From Bacteroidales bacterium UBA1794 (GTDB lineage Bacteria; Bacteroidota; Bacteroidia; Bacteroidales; Bacteroidaceae): a stretch of DNA of 64,000 nucleotides. The notes below the pieces were generated by a model that was given only the letters and a program-made list of their open reading frames with translations, did no database searches and was not told the origin of the DNA. Positions 9,104 through 16,064 of the stretch are shown here, in pieces; position 1 is the first letter of the stretch; every line of letters starts with the position of its first letter. The position numbers and the translations under genes are program-made. The stretch is taken from contig DCFW01000003.1 of NCBI GenBank assembly GCA_002315435.1, forward strand, positions 1 through 64,000. Reading direction: 5' to 3'.

Positions 9104-10027
9104 ATGATACGATTTATTAAGAATTGGACACTACCAATAGCCATGCTTTTAGGAGGGATAACGTATCCGTTGACACAGTATCTGGAGTTTTCCTTGCCTT
9201 ATCTGATTTTCTTTATGCTATTGTGCACCTTCTGCAAGATACCTCTGAAACAGTTACATTTTGAACCCCTTCATGGATGGCTCATTGCTATACAAGTGTT
9301 GGCTCCCGTGCTGGTGTTTGCATTACTTTATCCGTTTAATAAGTTGGTTGCTGAAGGCACAATGGTGTGTGTGATTGCCCCTACAGCTACAGCAGCAGCT
9401 GTTATAACCGGGAAGCTGGGAGGAAGTGTACCTTCGCTGACAACTTATACCTTAATCAGCAGTATGCTCACCGCTATTTGTGTACCGATATATTTTCCTT
9501 ACATAATATCATTACCGCCGATAATTGATGTTCCTATTCAGGAAAGTTTCCTTGCATCGGTAGGATCTATAATGGCTCACGTATTTCCTTTGTTGATAGG
9601 TCCGTTTATTGCGGCTTGCGTTATTCGTAAATACTTGCCCAAGTTGAATGCAAAAATAACGAATGTGAAAGATGCAGCCTTTTACATGTGGGGAGTAGCA
9701 CTTGCAATTGTAACAGCGGTAACTATAAAGAGCTTGGTTGAAAGTAATGTTGACTTGCGCACTGAGATCTTAGTTGCTTTGGGCGGATTGGTTGTTTGCT
9801 GCTTGCAATTCTTTTTTGGCAAAGAGATCGGTTCTATTTATAATAACCGTATTAGTGGCGGACAAGCTTTGGGACAGAAAAATACAATCATCGCTATTTG
9901 GATAGCACTTACTTATCTCAATCCGATTGCTTCGCTGGGTCCCGGATCCTATGTACTTTGGCAGAATATTATCAATAGCTGGCAACTGTGGAAGAAGAGA
10001 AAGAAAGAGGAACAATATATAAAATAA
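9104..10027 (+). CDS. Bile acid:sodium symporter (SBF/BASS) family transporter with a substituted C-terminus
   Basis: A 307-aa integral membrane protein with about nine to ten hydrophobic segments (first at NWTLPIAMLLGGITYPL). The VIAPTATAAAVITGKLGG and SGGQALGQKNTIIAIW stretches resemble the discontinuous-helix core of the SBF family. The substrate is unknown. It could be grouped with the wider bile/arsenite/riboflavin superfamily, but it does not look like Acr3. Codons through Arg299 lie inside a 43-bp direct repeat whose second copy sits beyond the MACPF gene; the last eight residues (KKEEQYIK) are therefore probably a replacement tail. The ancestral tail RADTVSSSS is still readable at 11992-12021. 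Confidence 0.85.
   Translation: MIRFIKNWTLPIAMLLGGITYPLTQYLEFSLPYLIFFMLLCTFCKIPLKQLHFEPLHGWLIAIQVLAPVLVFALLYPFNKLVAEGTMVCVIAPTATAAAVITGKLGGSVPSLTTYTLISSMLTAICVPIYFPYIISLPPIIDVPIQESFLASVGSIMAHVFPLLIGPFIAACVIRKYLPKLNAKITNVKDAAFYMWGVALAIVTAVTIKSLVESNVDLRTEILVALGGLVVCCLQFFFGKEIGSIYNNRISGGQALGQKNTIIAIWIALTYLNPIASLGPGSYVLWQNIINSWQLWKKRKKEEQYIK
9958..10000 (+). repeat. 43-bp direct repeat, left copy (3' end of the SBF transporter gene)
   Basis: This 43-bp segment is repeated without mismatch at 11949-11991, an offset of 1991 bp. It encodes WQNIINSWQLWKKR of the transporter and ends exactly at a codon boundary (Arg299). The two copies bracket the MACPF gene. Confidence 0.95.
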
Positions 10028-10153
10028 GTCTTTGAATATTAGCATTCTGTGTTTACTTTGTTTTTCTTCTTTTATTTCATTTGCTTAGGCTAATTAATCC
10101 CTTTGTTTTGTTATTATTTGTTACCCGAATATCATTGGTTAACAAAAAATATT

Positions 10154-10161
10154 TATATTTG
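10154..10161 (+). promoter_or_regulatory. -7 element, upstream promoter of the MACPF unit
   Basis: TATATTTG is an exact TAnnTTTG match. It would give a leader of about 185 nt before the MACPF gene and would include the 23-codon open frame at 10189. Confidence 0.45.
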
Positions 10162-10188
10162 TCATCAGTTTCTGCCATCGGTAACAAA

Positions 10189-10260
10189 ATGAGAAACATC
10201 AGTATGGCGAAGAAGAAACATAAAGTTAAACTAAAAAGAACTTGTAAGAATCTAATTTAA
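10189..10260 (+). CDS. Possible 23-aa basic leader peptide
   Basis: ATG to TAA encodes MRNISMAKKKHKVKLKRTCKNLI, with nine Lys/Arg residues. It starts about 28 nt after the upstream -7 element and ends 93 nt before the MACPF gene. I recognise no family. It may be a chance frame; its position as the first frame on the predicted transcript is the only support. Confidence 0.2.
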   Translation: MRNISMAKKKHKVKLKRTCKNLI

Positions 10261-10316
10261 GCAATTTGTCAATGCTAATCAATCTGTTTATTTGGATTAC
10301 GATACTGGTGAAAGAA

Positions 10317-10346
10317 TTTGCATTTTCTTTTTTAATAATATATTTG
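10317..10346 (+). promoter_or_regulatory. Proximal promoter of the MACPF gene
   Basis: TTTG at 10317-10320 and TATATTTG at 10339-10346 are separated by 18 nt, a good Bacteroides promoter. The -7 ends only 7 nt before the ATG at 10354, so transcription from it would start at or next to the start codon. Confidence 0.5.
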
Positions 10347-10353
10347 ACTGATT

Positions 10354-11814
10354 ATGAAAATAACAAACTTATTTACAACAATTCTGCTTTCAGCCTTTTG
10401 TTTTGGATTGATATCATGTAGCAAAGAGAACTCTAATTCTATAGAAAACCGTTCGCCCGATATTTATCGTAGTCCCAATATACCAGAGGGACGGATAGTT
10501 GTAGTTGAAAACTCTATTCGTCAGCAGCCATATCTTGGAGCAGGGTATGATGTTATGGGAAGTTACTTGGATAATGCTTCTGTAAAACGACAGATTCTGG
10601 ATCTTTCCAAATTGGAACCGGATCAAATTGATAGTTTAGCTTTCAGAGAAAGTTGCTCTAAGAATTATGAAGGTCGTAACGTGACAGATTTCCTGAAGTC
10701 GATAATGACCAAAAATGACTTTGAGCTTAGTGGAGAGAATAATAGTGATTTATTATTTACAGGCACATTAACTGAAAGTGCATTGAAATTTCAATCAGCT
10801 TACGATTATTCAGAACAATACACTTTTATCTGCAGTCAATCCGATTATACGGAATTGCGCCAGTCCATTTCCTTATTTTCCGGAAAAACGCTTGCTCCAT
10901 ATCTGAGTGATGCATTTATGGAAGATATAAAAGTATTGACTCCGCAAGAGATAATTGAAACTTACGGTACTCATGTGATACGTACTGCTCATCTGGGCAA
11001 CCGCATTAGAAATCTATACCGTTCAGTGGTTGTGGGCAGTAAAAATGAATGTTTACTGTTAGCATCCTACGGTGCAGAAGCTCGTAGGCAGAAGATATAT
11101 AAGACCGCATACGACCAACTTATGCCCCCAGAAGCTGTAGCCAAGAATTATGGAGGAACAATTATTGTCGAATTTAATGGAGGCGATTCGAAAAAACTAC
11201 CTCGATTAAATCTAACTTCAAATGAAGTTATTGGTGAACCTATGAATATATCCGCTTGGTACAAATCTTTAGTTCCCTCGAATTATTCTCTAACTACCTT
11301 ATCCGGTAAAGATCTTATCCCAATATATGAATTGATTAAAGATAAGGCAATCAGTGATAAATTGAAGGAAACTACAATTGCTTATATCAAATCCAGACAA
11401 ATATATGGAGTGGAAAATCATCCTCTCCTGCAAGCTCGTAAAGAAAATAACTATCGGTATTTTAAATCATTTGATGATTTTAGTGCAAAAGCTGAAGAAG
11501 GCTATCAATTGGAGGGTGCAATAGGTAGTCTGTTTGATTGGTCTCAACCCGGAACGTCTGCTCTTTATCTGTATTCAAATGATAAAAACGATTATCTTTC
11601 GTTTGACTCTACTTTGGAGCAAAAGATAAATATGGATTTTAAAGGGGAAATTGGTTATTGTTATACTAATTGGAGAAATGGTTTAGATACACTTTATGAA
11701 ATCAGTGATGGCAAGAACTATTCCTATACATTGGAAAATAAGATGGAATATGGTGAACATGGAACTTGGGTGAAAACGGGGAAAGAAATCTATATGAAGA
11801 AGATCTCTTTGTAA
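10354..11814 (+). CDS. MACPF-domain lipoprotein (Bacteroidales BSAP-like pore-former family)
   Basis: A 486-aa lipoprotein. A signal peptide ends in the lipobox LISC with Cys22, followed by SKEN, which partly fits the C-x-K-(D/E) surface-export signal of Bacteroidota lipoproteins. The MACPF signature YGTH lies at 204-207 within ETYGTHVIRTAHLGNR; the usual GG of the motif is GN here. The N-terminal third and a C-terminal region from about residue 380 flank the pore-forming fold. Relatives in Bacteroides kill close kin by forming pores (BSAP proteins), while others have no known target. The gene is alone, between two copies of a 43-bp repeat, which indicates transfer. Whether it is antibacterial cannot be read from sequence. 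Confidence 0.85.
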   Translation: MKITNLFTTILLSAFCFGLISCSKENSNSIENRSPDIYRSPNIPEGRIVVVENSIRQQPYLGAGYDVMGSYLDNASVKRQILDLSKLEPDQIDSLAFRESCSKNYEGRNVTDFLKSIMTKNDFELSGENNSDLLFTGTLTESALKFQSAYDYSEQYTFICSQSDYTELRQSISLFSGKTLAPYLSDAFMEDIKVLTPQEIIETYGTHVIRTAHLGNRIRNLYRSVVVGSKNECLLLASYGAEARRQKIYKTAYDQLMPPEAVAKNYGGTIIVEFNGGDSKKLPRLNLTSNEVIGEPMNISAWYKSLVPSNYSLTTLSGKDLIPIYELIKDKAISDKLKETTIAYIKSRQIYGVENHPLLQARKENNYRYFKSFDDFSAKAEEGYQLEGAIGSLFDWSQPGTSALYLYSNDKNDYLSFDSTLEQKINMDFKGEIGYCYTNWRNGLDTLYEISDGKNYSYTLENKMEYGEHGTWVKTGKEIYMKKISL

Positions 11815-11948
11815 TGAGATGTGAGTTTTTAGAGTTTAGCTTTTGAGAGTTGCTGCATCTTATTACTATTTTGTGACTGGCTAATAGTAATAGTTGGGCT
11901 TCTTTATTGATAATCAGTTCGTATGCTGATCAAATCGCTATATAATAG

Positions 11949-12021
11949 TTGGCAGAATATTATCAATAGCTGGCAACTGTGGAAGAAGAGACGTGCAGAC
12001 ACTGTTTCATCTAGTTCATAG
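11949..12021 (+). pseudogene. Relic 3' end of the SBF transporter gene (right copy of the 43-bp repeat plus original tail)
   Basis: Bases 11949-11991 repeat 9958-10000 exactly. The same reading frame then continues through CGT GCA GAC ACT GTT TCA TCT AGT TCA to TAG, encoding RADTVSSSS-stop. Joined to the transporter at the repeat, this would give a 308-aa protein, one residue longer than the present form. The simplest reading is that this is the original gene end, displaced by insertion of the MACPF segment. Confidence 0.6.
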
Positions 12022-12095
12022 CATTCCTGTTATACCTCAATCAATATAAAAAAAGATTAAAAAAGAAGCAATGTTGTTTCTCTTTCAAATTATTG

Positions 12096-12111
12096 TTCGT
12101 AGTTTTACGAA
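12096..12111 (+). promoter_or_regulatory. ArsR operator overlapping the arsR -7 element
   Basis: TTCGTA-GTTT-TACGAA is a perfect inverted repeat with a 4-nt spacer. TAGTTTTA (12100-12107), one base from TAnnTTTG, lies inside it, so bound ArsR would block the promoter. A second similar site is at 12471. Confidence 0.65.
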
Positions 12112-12123
12112 TGAGATATAATT

Positions 12124-12453
12124 ATGGAAATGAATAAAGACTATACAGAGAAGCAAGAGCAGTTGGCTCGTTTTGCTAAAGCACTTGGTCATCCGGCGCG
12201 TATTGCTATCATGCATTTCCTGATGAAGCAGGATTCGTGTTATTTCGGTGACATTCATGATGAATTGCCAATAGCCAAAGCAACCGTGTCACAGCACTTG
12301 AAGGAGTTGAAAGAGGTGGGTTTGATACAAGGAGAGATAGAAACTCCTAAGGTAAAGTATTGCATAAACCTCGAAACTTGGAATTTGGCGCAAGCCTTAT
12401 TTAAAGAGTTCTTCGGACAAACGATTTGTAAAGAGGGAGATTGCTGCGACTAA
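12124..12453 (+). CDS. arsR: ArsR/SmtB-family arsenical-responsive repressor
   Basis: A 109-aa winged-helix repressor, normal length for the family. The core LARFAKALGHPARIAIMHFL is followed by the recognition helix region IAKATVSQHLKELKEVGLI and the wing. Candidate thiolate ligands for As(III) are Cys39, Cys80 and the C-terminal Cys102, Cys107 and Cys108. The family leaves DNA when trivalent metalloid binds. It heads a cluster with arsD, arsA and arsC, and inverted repeats both before and after the gene fit autoregulation. The start could also be Met3 (12130). Confidence 0.92.
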   Translation: MEMNKDYTEKQEQLARFAKALGHPARIAIMHFLMKQDSCYFGDIHDELPIAKATVSQHLKELKEVGLIQGEIETPKVKYCINLETWNLAQALFKEFFGQTICKEGDCCD

Positions 12454-12470
12454 TTTTTTTATATACAATG

Positions 12471-12486
12471 TTCGCCTTTATACGAA
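12471..12486 (+). promoter_or_regulatory. Second ArsR-type operator, between arsR and arsD
   Basis: TTCGCCTTTATACGAA shares TTCG...TT.TACGAA with the site at 12096 and forms GTTCG...CGAAC when extended by one base. It lies 18 nt after the arsR stop, which suggests internal control of arsDAC. Confidence 0.5.
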
Positions 12487-12515
12487 CAACTAATTGTCTG
12501 ACAATAATATTCATA

Positions 12516-12614
12516 ATGAAAAGAATCGTAAGGAATCTTTTATCGCTTGGTAGATTGGGCTTATTACAAAGCTTTATCTTCTACAGTAAAGGGTTGCTGC
12601 GATTTACTAATTAA
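12516..12614 (+). CDS. Small hydrophobic open frame between arsR and arsD
   Basis: ATG to TAA encodes 32 residues (MKRIVRNLLSLGRLGLLQSF, then IFYSKGLLRFTN), a basic start and one possible hydrophobic helix. It stands 62 nt after arsR and 22 nt before arsD on the same strand. I recognise no family. It could be a real small membrane protein of the ars unit, a gene remnant, or chance. Confidence 0.3.
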   Translation: MKRIVRNLLSLGRLGLLQSFIFYSKGLLRFTN

Positions 12615-12636
12615 TTATTAATAAAATAACTGGGAT

Positions 12637-12966
12637 ATGAAAACAATTGAAATCTTTGATCCGGCGATGTGTTGTCCAACCGGACTATGCGGCCCCAATA
12701 TCAATCCTGATTTAATGCGGGTAGCTGCTGTTTTAGAGAACCTAAAGAGACGGGGCGTGCATATTGCACGGCATAATTTGAGGGATGAACCACAGCTTTA
12801 TGTTGATAATAAAACCATCAATGATTATTTAATGAAAGAAGGTGCAGACGGATTGCCTGTTACTTTATTAGACGGCGAAATAGTTGTTACTAAGAAATAC
12901 CCGACAACTAAACAGTTAAGTGAATGGACCGGTGAGAATTTAGATATTGTACCAATCATAAAGTAA
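12637..12966 (+). CDS. arsD: ArsD arsenite metallochaperone
   Basis: A 109-aa protein that binds As(III) and hands it to the ArsA ATPase, raising pump affinity. The essential thiols are exactly placed: Cys12, Cys13 and Cys18 in DPAMCCPTGLCGP, as in the R773 ArsD. The thioredoxin-like fold continues through RRGVHIARHNLRDEP and GLPVTLLDGEIV. The vicinal pairs found further on in some ArsD proteins are absent. It lies 10 nt before arsA. Confidence 0.93.
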   Translation: MKTIEIFDPAMCCPTGLCGPNINPDLMRVAAVLENLKRRGVHIARHNLRDEPQLYVDNKTINDYLMKEGADGLPVTLLDGEIVVTKKYPTTKQLSEWTGENLDIVPIIK

Positions 12967-12976
12967 TAGAAAAGAT

Positions 12977-14692
12977 ATGACTCCATTTAAATTATCAGAA
13001 ATAAACTTTACTAAATACCTTTTCTTCACAGGGAAGGGAGGAGTAGGAAAGACCTCTTTAGCTTGTGCTACGGCAGTTGGTTTGGCAAACAATGGCAGAA
13101 AGATCTTGTTGATAAGTACAGACCCTGCATCTAACTTGCAGGATGTATTTGGACAGGAACTAAATGGTCATGGAACATCTATTGCCGAAGTGCCGGGATT
13201 GACTGTGGTTAATCTTGATCCGGAACAAGCTGCCGCTGAATATAGAGAAAGCGTTATCGCACCTTATCGCGGTAAGTTGCCTGAAAGTGTCATCACCAAT
13301 ATGCAAGAGCAGCTCTCCGGCAGTTGTACTGTTGAGATAGCAGCGTTTAACCAGTTCTCTGATTTCATTACAGATGAACAGAAGCAGAAAGAATACGATC
13401 ATATTATTTTCGACACAGCTCCCACAGGTCATACTTTGAGGATGCTGCAATTGCCGTCAGCCTGGAGTTCCTTTATAAGTGAAAGTACTCACGGTGCATC
13501 TTGTTTAGGACAATTGTCGGGACTGGAAGAGAGAAAGGGAGTTTACAAAAAAGCTGTTCAGACACTATCGGATGCCACTGCTACCAGATTGTTCCTTGTA
13601 AGTCGTCCGGATGTTGCTCCATTGAAAGAATCTGCCCGCTCTTCACATGAACTGCAATTGTTGGGAATTAAAAATCAATTGTTGGTGATTAATGGAGTAT
13701 TGACACAGATGCATGATAAGGAGGACCTTGTGACTACACAGCTGTATGAAAAGCAACAAGAAGCTTTGGCGGGTATGCCTGCTGAGTTGAAGCCATATCC
13801 AATTTATAGTGTACCCTTGCGTTCATATAACTTGTCGAATGTCGCTAATATTCGCAGAATGTTGACTGAAGATGCTTTCGCCGAGAATGATAAGTTTGAA
13901 TCAGTCCACAGTGGAAAGAGTTTAGATGACTTGGTGCAAGACATTTATCAATCGGGCAAGCGTGTGGTGTTCACAATGGGTAAAGGAGGCGTCGGTAAAA
14001 CAACAATGGCAACTCAAATTGCTTTGGGACTGAAGAGCTTGGGAGCAAAGGTGCTTTTGACGACTACCGATCCGGCTAATCATTTGAATTACAAGTTGGC
14101 AAAGGGTGCAGGCATCAGTGTGAGTAAGATTGATGAGGCCGAAGTATTGGAAGTATATAAAAATGAAGTCAGAGAAAAGGCTCGTGCAAATCAAATGACG
14201 ACAGAAGATATGGAATACATTGAGGAGGACTTACGGTCTCCTTGTACACAGGAAATAGCTGTTTTCAAGGCTTTTGCAGACATTGTTGAAAGAGCTGATA
14301 CTGAAATAGTAGTGATAGATACGGCTCCTACAGGACATACTTTGTTGTTGTTGGATGCAACTCAAAGTTATCACAAGGAAGTAGAGCGTGCTCAAGGAGA
14401 AGTTACCGAAGCTGTGGCACATCTGTTACCTCGCCTTCGCAATCCCCAAGAGACTGAAGTGATCATCGTCACTCTACCTGAAGCCACTCCTGTATTTGAA
14501 GCGGAGCGTTTGCAAAAAGATTTGCAGCGTGCAGGAATTCACAATAAATGGTGGATAGTCAATTCCTGCTTGTCAATGACTGATACAGAAAATCATTTTC
14601 TGAGAGCAAAAGCGCAGAGCGAACTCTTTTGGATAAAGAAAGTAGAGCAATTATCAAATGGAAATGAAGTTTTAATTCCATGGAAAAATTAA
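12977..14692 (+). CDS. arsA: ArsA arsenite-translocating ATPase (two fused A halves)
   Basis: A 571-aa cytoplasmic ATPase that energises arsenite efflux when bound to ArsB-type permeases. Walker A motifs are at 19-26 (GKGGVGKT) and 335-342; each half also carries DTAPTGHTL. All three metalloid-binding cysteines of the R773 enzyme are present in matching contexts: Cys117 (CTVEIAAF), Cys176 (SCLGQLSG) and Cys423 (SPCTQEIAVF). The enzyme therefore looks intact. Yet no arsB or acr3 permease gene is nearby, so its partner must be encoded elsewhere or the system is degenerate. Its stop overlaps arsC by one base (TAATG). Confidence 0.95.
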   Translation: MTPFKLSEINFTKYLFFTGKGGVGKTSLACATAVGLANNGRKILLISTDPASNLQDVFGQELNGHGTSIAEVPGLTVVNLDPEQAAAEYRESVIAPYRGKLPESVITNMQEQLSGSCTVEIAAFNQFSDFITDEQKQKEYDHIIFDTAPTGHTLRMLQLPSAWSSFISESTHGASCLGQLSGLEERKGVYKKAVQTLSDATATRLFLVSRPDVAPLKESARSSHELQLLGIKNQLLVINGVLTQMHDKEDLVTTQLYEKQQEALAGMPAELKPYPIYSVPLRSYNLSNVANIRRMLTEDAFAENDKFESVHSGKSLDDLVQDIYQSGKRVVFTMGKGGVGKTTMATQIALGLKSLGAKVLLTTTDPANHLNYKLAKGAGISVSKIDEAEVLEVYKNEVREKARANQMTTEDMEYIEEDLRSPCTQEIAVFKAFADIVERADTEIVVIDTAPTGHTLLLLDATQSYHKEVERAQGEVTEAVAHLLPRLRNPQETEVIIVTLPEATPVFEAERLQKDLQRAGIHNKWWIVNSCLSMTDTENHFLRAKAQSELFWIKKVEQLSNGNEVLIPWKN

Positions 14693-15108
14693 TGAAAATA
14701 CTAATTCTCTGCACCGGCAACAGTTGTCGTAGTCAGATGGCACAGGGATTTTTGCAATCATTCGATCCTGCAATCAAAGTGTTTTCAGCAGGAACTCAAC
14801 CCGGTGCAACCGTAAATCCGATGGCCATAAAAGTGATGTCGGAAGTCGGGATTGATATAAGTAATCATTCGCCCAAGAATGTGACTCAATACATTGGCGA
14901 GGAATGGGATTATGTGATAACTGTTTGCAGCAATGCAGACGAGAACTGTCCCGTGTTTGGTGGTAAGGTGGCACATCGATTACATATTGGCTTTGATGAT
15001 CCGTCAGAGGCAACAGGCACACCTGAGTTCATTCAGAGTGAATTTCGTAGGGTTCGTGATGAGATAAAAGAACGATTCCATCAATTCTATCTTTCTGAAT
15101 TAGTGTAA
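14692..15108 (+). CDS. arsC: Arsenate reductase, thioredoxin-coupled LMW-phosphatase type
   Basis: A 138-aa protein of the low-molecular-weight phosphatase fold that reduces arsenate to arsenite with thioredoxin. The active-site loop CTGNSCR (Cys7-x5-Arg13) and the Cys79/Cys86 relay pair (VCSNADENC, spacing 7) match Staphylococcus pI258 ArsC C10/C82/C89. The frame opens at 14680, but ATG at 14692 overlaps the arsA stop as TAATG and places the catalytic loop at the usual distance from the start. It makes arsenite, which makes the lack of an adjacent efflux permease more striking. Confidence 0.93.
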   Translation: MKILILCTGNSCRSQMAQGFLQSFDPAIKVFSAGTQPGATVNPMAIKVMSEVGIDISNHSPKNVTQYIGEEWDYVITVCSNADENCPVFGGKVAHRLHIGFDDPSEATGTPEFIQSEFRRVRDEIKERFHQFYLSELV

Positions 15109-15177
15109 AATAAATTCGTCTTTTCTCCTAGTTCTATTAGGTTCTTTAACTAGTTTATTCTTTGCTTTTTATGAAAT

Positions 15178-15224
15178 GCAAGTGAGAAAGAAAGTTATTC
15201 CATATTTACTTTCTTCGGACTTGC
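15178..15224 (+). terminator. Hairpin after arsC, possible terminator
   Basis: GCAAGT and AAGAAAGT pair with ACTTTCTT and ACTTGC across a 3x3 internal loop and a 12-nt apical loop. A T-run begins only 12 nt later, so termination is less certain than the strength of the stem suggests. Confidence 0.45.
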
Positions 15225-15238
15225 AATATCCAAAACTT

Positions 15239-15326
15239 TTTTTTACATTTGTGGAAATGCTTTTCTACAGCCGTAGAACTGCTTTTTTACAATTGTAGAA
15301 ATGCTTTTTTACAGCTGTAAAACACT
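15239..15326 (+). repeat. Array A: four 22-bp palindromic units before the HU-like gene
   Basis: Four contiguous 22-bp units start at 15239, 15261, 15283 and 15305. The consensus is TTTTTTACAnnTGTAGAAATGC; each has a central inverted repeat (for example TTTACAATTGTAGAA). The array ends 28 nt before the HU-like start codon, so it lies in the promoter or leader. Similar arrays are at 37118 and 61779. Confidence 0.85.
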
Positions 15327-15353
15327 AAAATGATAAGTTTAAAAACAAAGATT

Positions 15354-15989
15354 ATGCCTATTAAATTTGACATTTACCCTAATCCAACTCCTAAAAAGGA
15401 AGGAAGCAAACAAATGTATCATGCCCGTGTGATAGCAGGAGGCGTGGCTAGTGAGAAAACGATTACAAGTGAGATCAATAAGGCTTCATCCTTAACACCG
15501 GGTGATGTGATGGCGGTGTTGACGGAATTGCGTTCAAGCATTATCACTCATTTGCATGATGGAAAGCGTGTACACCTTCCGGGAATCGGCTATTTTGAAT
15601 TAGCAATAGAGAGTCCGCAGATTGAGAGTGACGAACCGAACTTCCCTAGCAAGCGACTGAAAGCAAAGACAATAAAGTTTCAACCGGAGAAAGCAATGAA
15701 GTTGGATGCATGTGCGGGAGTGACGTTTGAGCGAGTAAATTATCTCAAGCATTCAGCAAATCATAGTGTAACTGAAGATGTTGCCCAGATCAGGAATATC
15801 TTTAAAGATCACGAGATCATTAGCAGTAAAGGATTTGCTGATTTGATGGATTACAGTCAGAGTAAAGCTTATCGGATATTACGCAAGTTACGTGATGAGA
15901 ATTTGGTGGAAGAGTGTGGCTTTAAGAATCTGAACTTGTACAAAGCTACTCCTCAATTATATGATAGCAAGGTAAAAATAGAGCTTTAA
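15354..15989 (+). CDS. HU/IHF-like DNA-binding protein with a C-terminal winged-helix-like extension
   Basis: A 211-aa protein. Residues 1-120 have the HU-like layout of large Bacteroidales family members: MPIKFDIYPNP start, SLTPGDVMAVLTELRSSIITHL helices and the HLPGIGYFEL saddle. Residues from about 140 on (IRNIFKDHEIISSKGFADLMDYSQSKAYRILRKLRDENLVEE) look like a winged helix. The frame opens at 15330, but Met at 15354 starts the conserved block. It follows array A directly, so binding of the protein to that array is a reasonable but untested idea. A strong hairpin follows. Confidence 0.75.
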   Translation: MPIKFDIYPNPTPKKEGSKQMYHARVIAGGVASEKTITSEINKASSLTPGDVMAVLTELRSSIITHLHDGKRVHLPGIGYFELAIESPQIESDEPNFPSKRLKAKTIKFQPEKAMKLDACAGVTFERVNYLKHSANHSVTEDVAQIRNIFKDHEIISSKGFADLMDYSQSKAYRILRKLRDENLVEECGFKNLNLYKATPQLYDSKVKIEL

Positions 15990-16001
15990 CCTATAATGTA
16001 T

Positions 16002-16056
16002 AACAACATTTACAAATCCTTTCCTTGTAGGCAGGATGCGTAAATGTTGTTCTCTT
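16002..16056 (+). terminator. Terminator of the HU-like gene
   Basis: AACAACATTTAC (16002-16013) pairs with GTAAATGTTGTT (16040-16051), with an inner ATCCT/AGGAT stem, followed by CTCTTTTTA. It separates this gene from the convergent kinase gene. Confidence 0.8.
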
Positions 16057-16064
16057 TTTATTTT

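Larger units (their letters stand above)
10028..10353 (+). other. Gene-free stretch between the transporter and the MACPF gene
   Basis: It holds two candidate promoters for the MACPF gene (10154-10161 and 10317-10346) and a 23-codon basic open frame (10189-10260). All of it is inside the segment bracketed by the 43-bp repeats, so it probably arrived together with the MACPF gene. Confidence 0.6.
11815..12123 (+). other. Gene-free stretch after the MACPF gene
   Basis: It contains an AT-rich 10-bp hairpin (TATTACTATT at 11861-11870, AATAGTAATA at 11883-11892) without a T-run, the right 43-bp repeat with the relic transporter tail (11949-12021), and the arsR operator and promoter (12096-12111). 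Confidence 0.6.

Noticed and set aside
9104..10027. Acr3 arsenite permease
   Set aside because: It is SBF-like, lacks recognisable Acr3 motifs and is separated from the ars cluster by the MACPF unit.
10001..11991. Insertion sequence or integrative element with its own recombinase
   Set aside because: The bracketed segment has no transposase or integrase gene and no terminal inverted repeats that I could see.
15239..15326. Possible CRISPR array
   Set aside because: The 22-bp units abut with no unique spacers, there are only four, and no cas gene is near.
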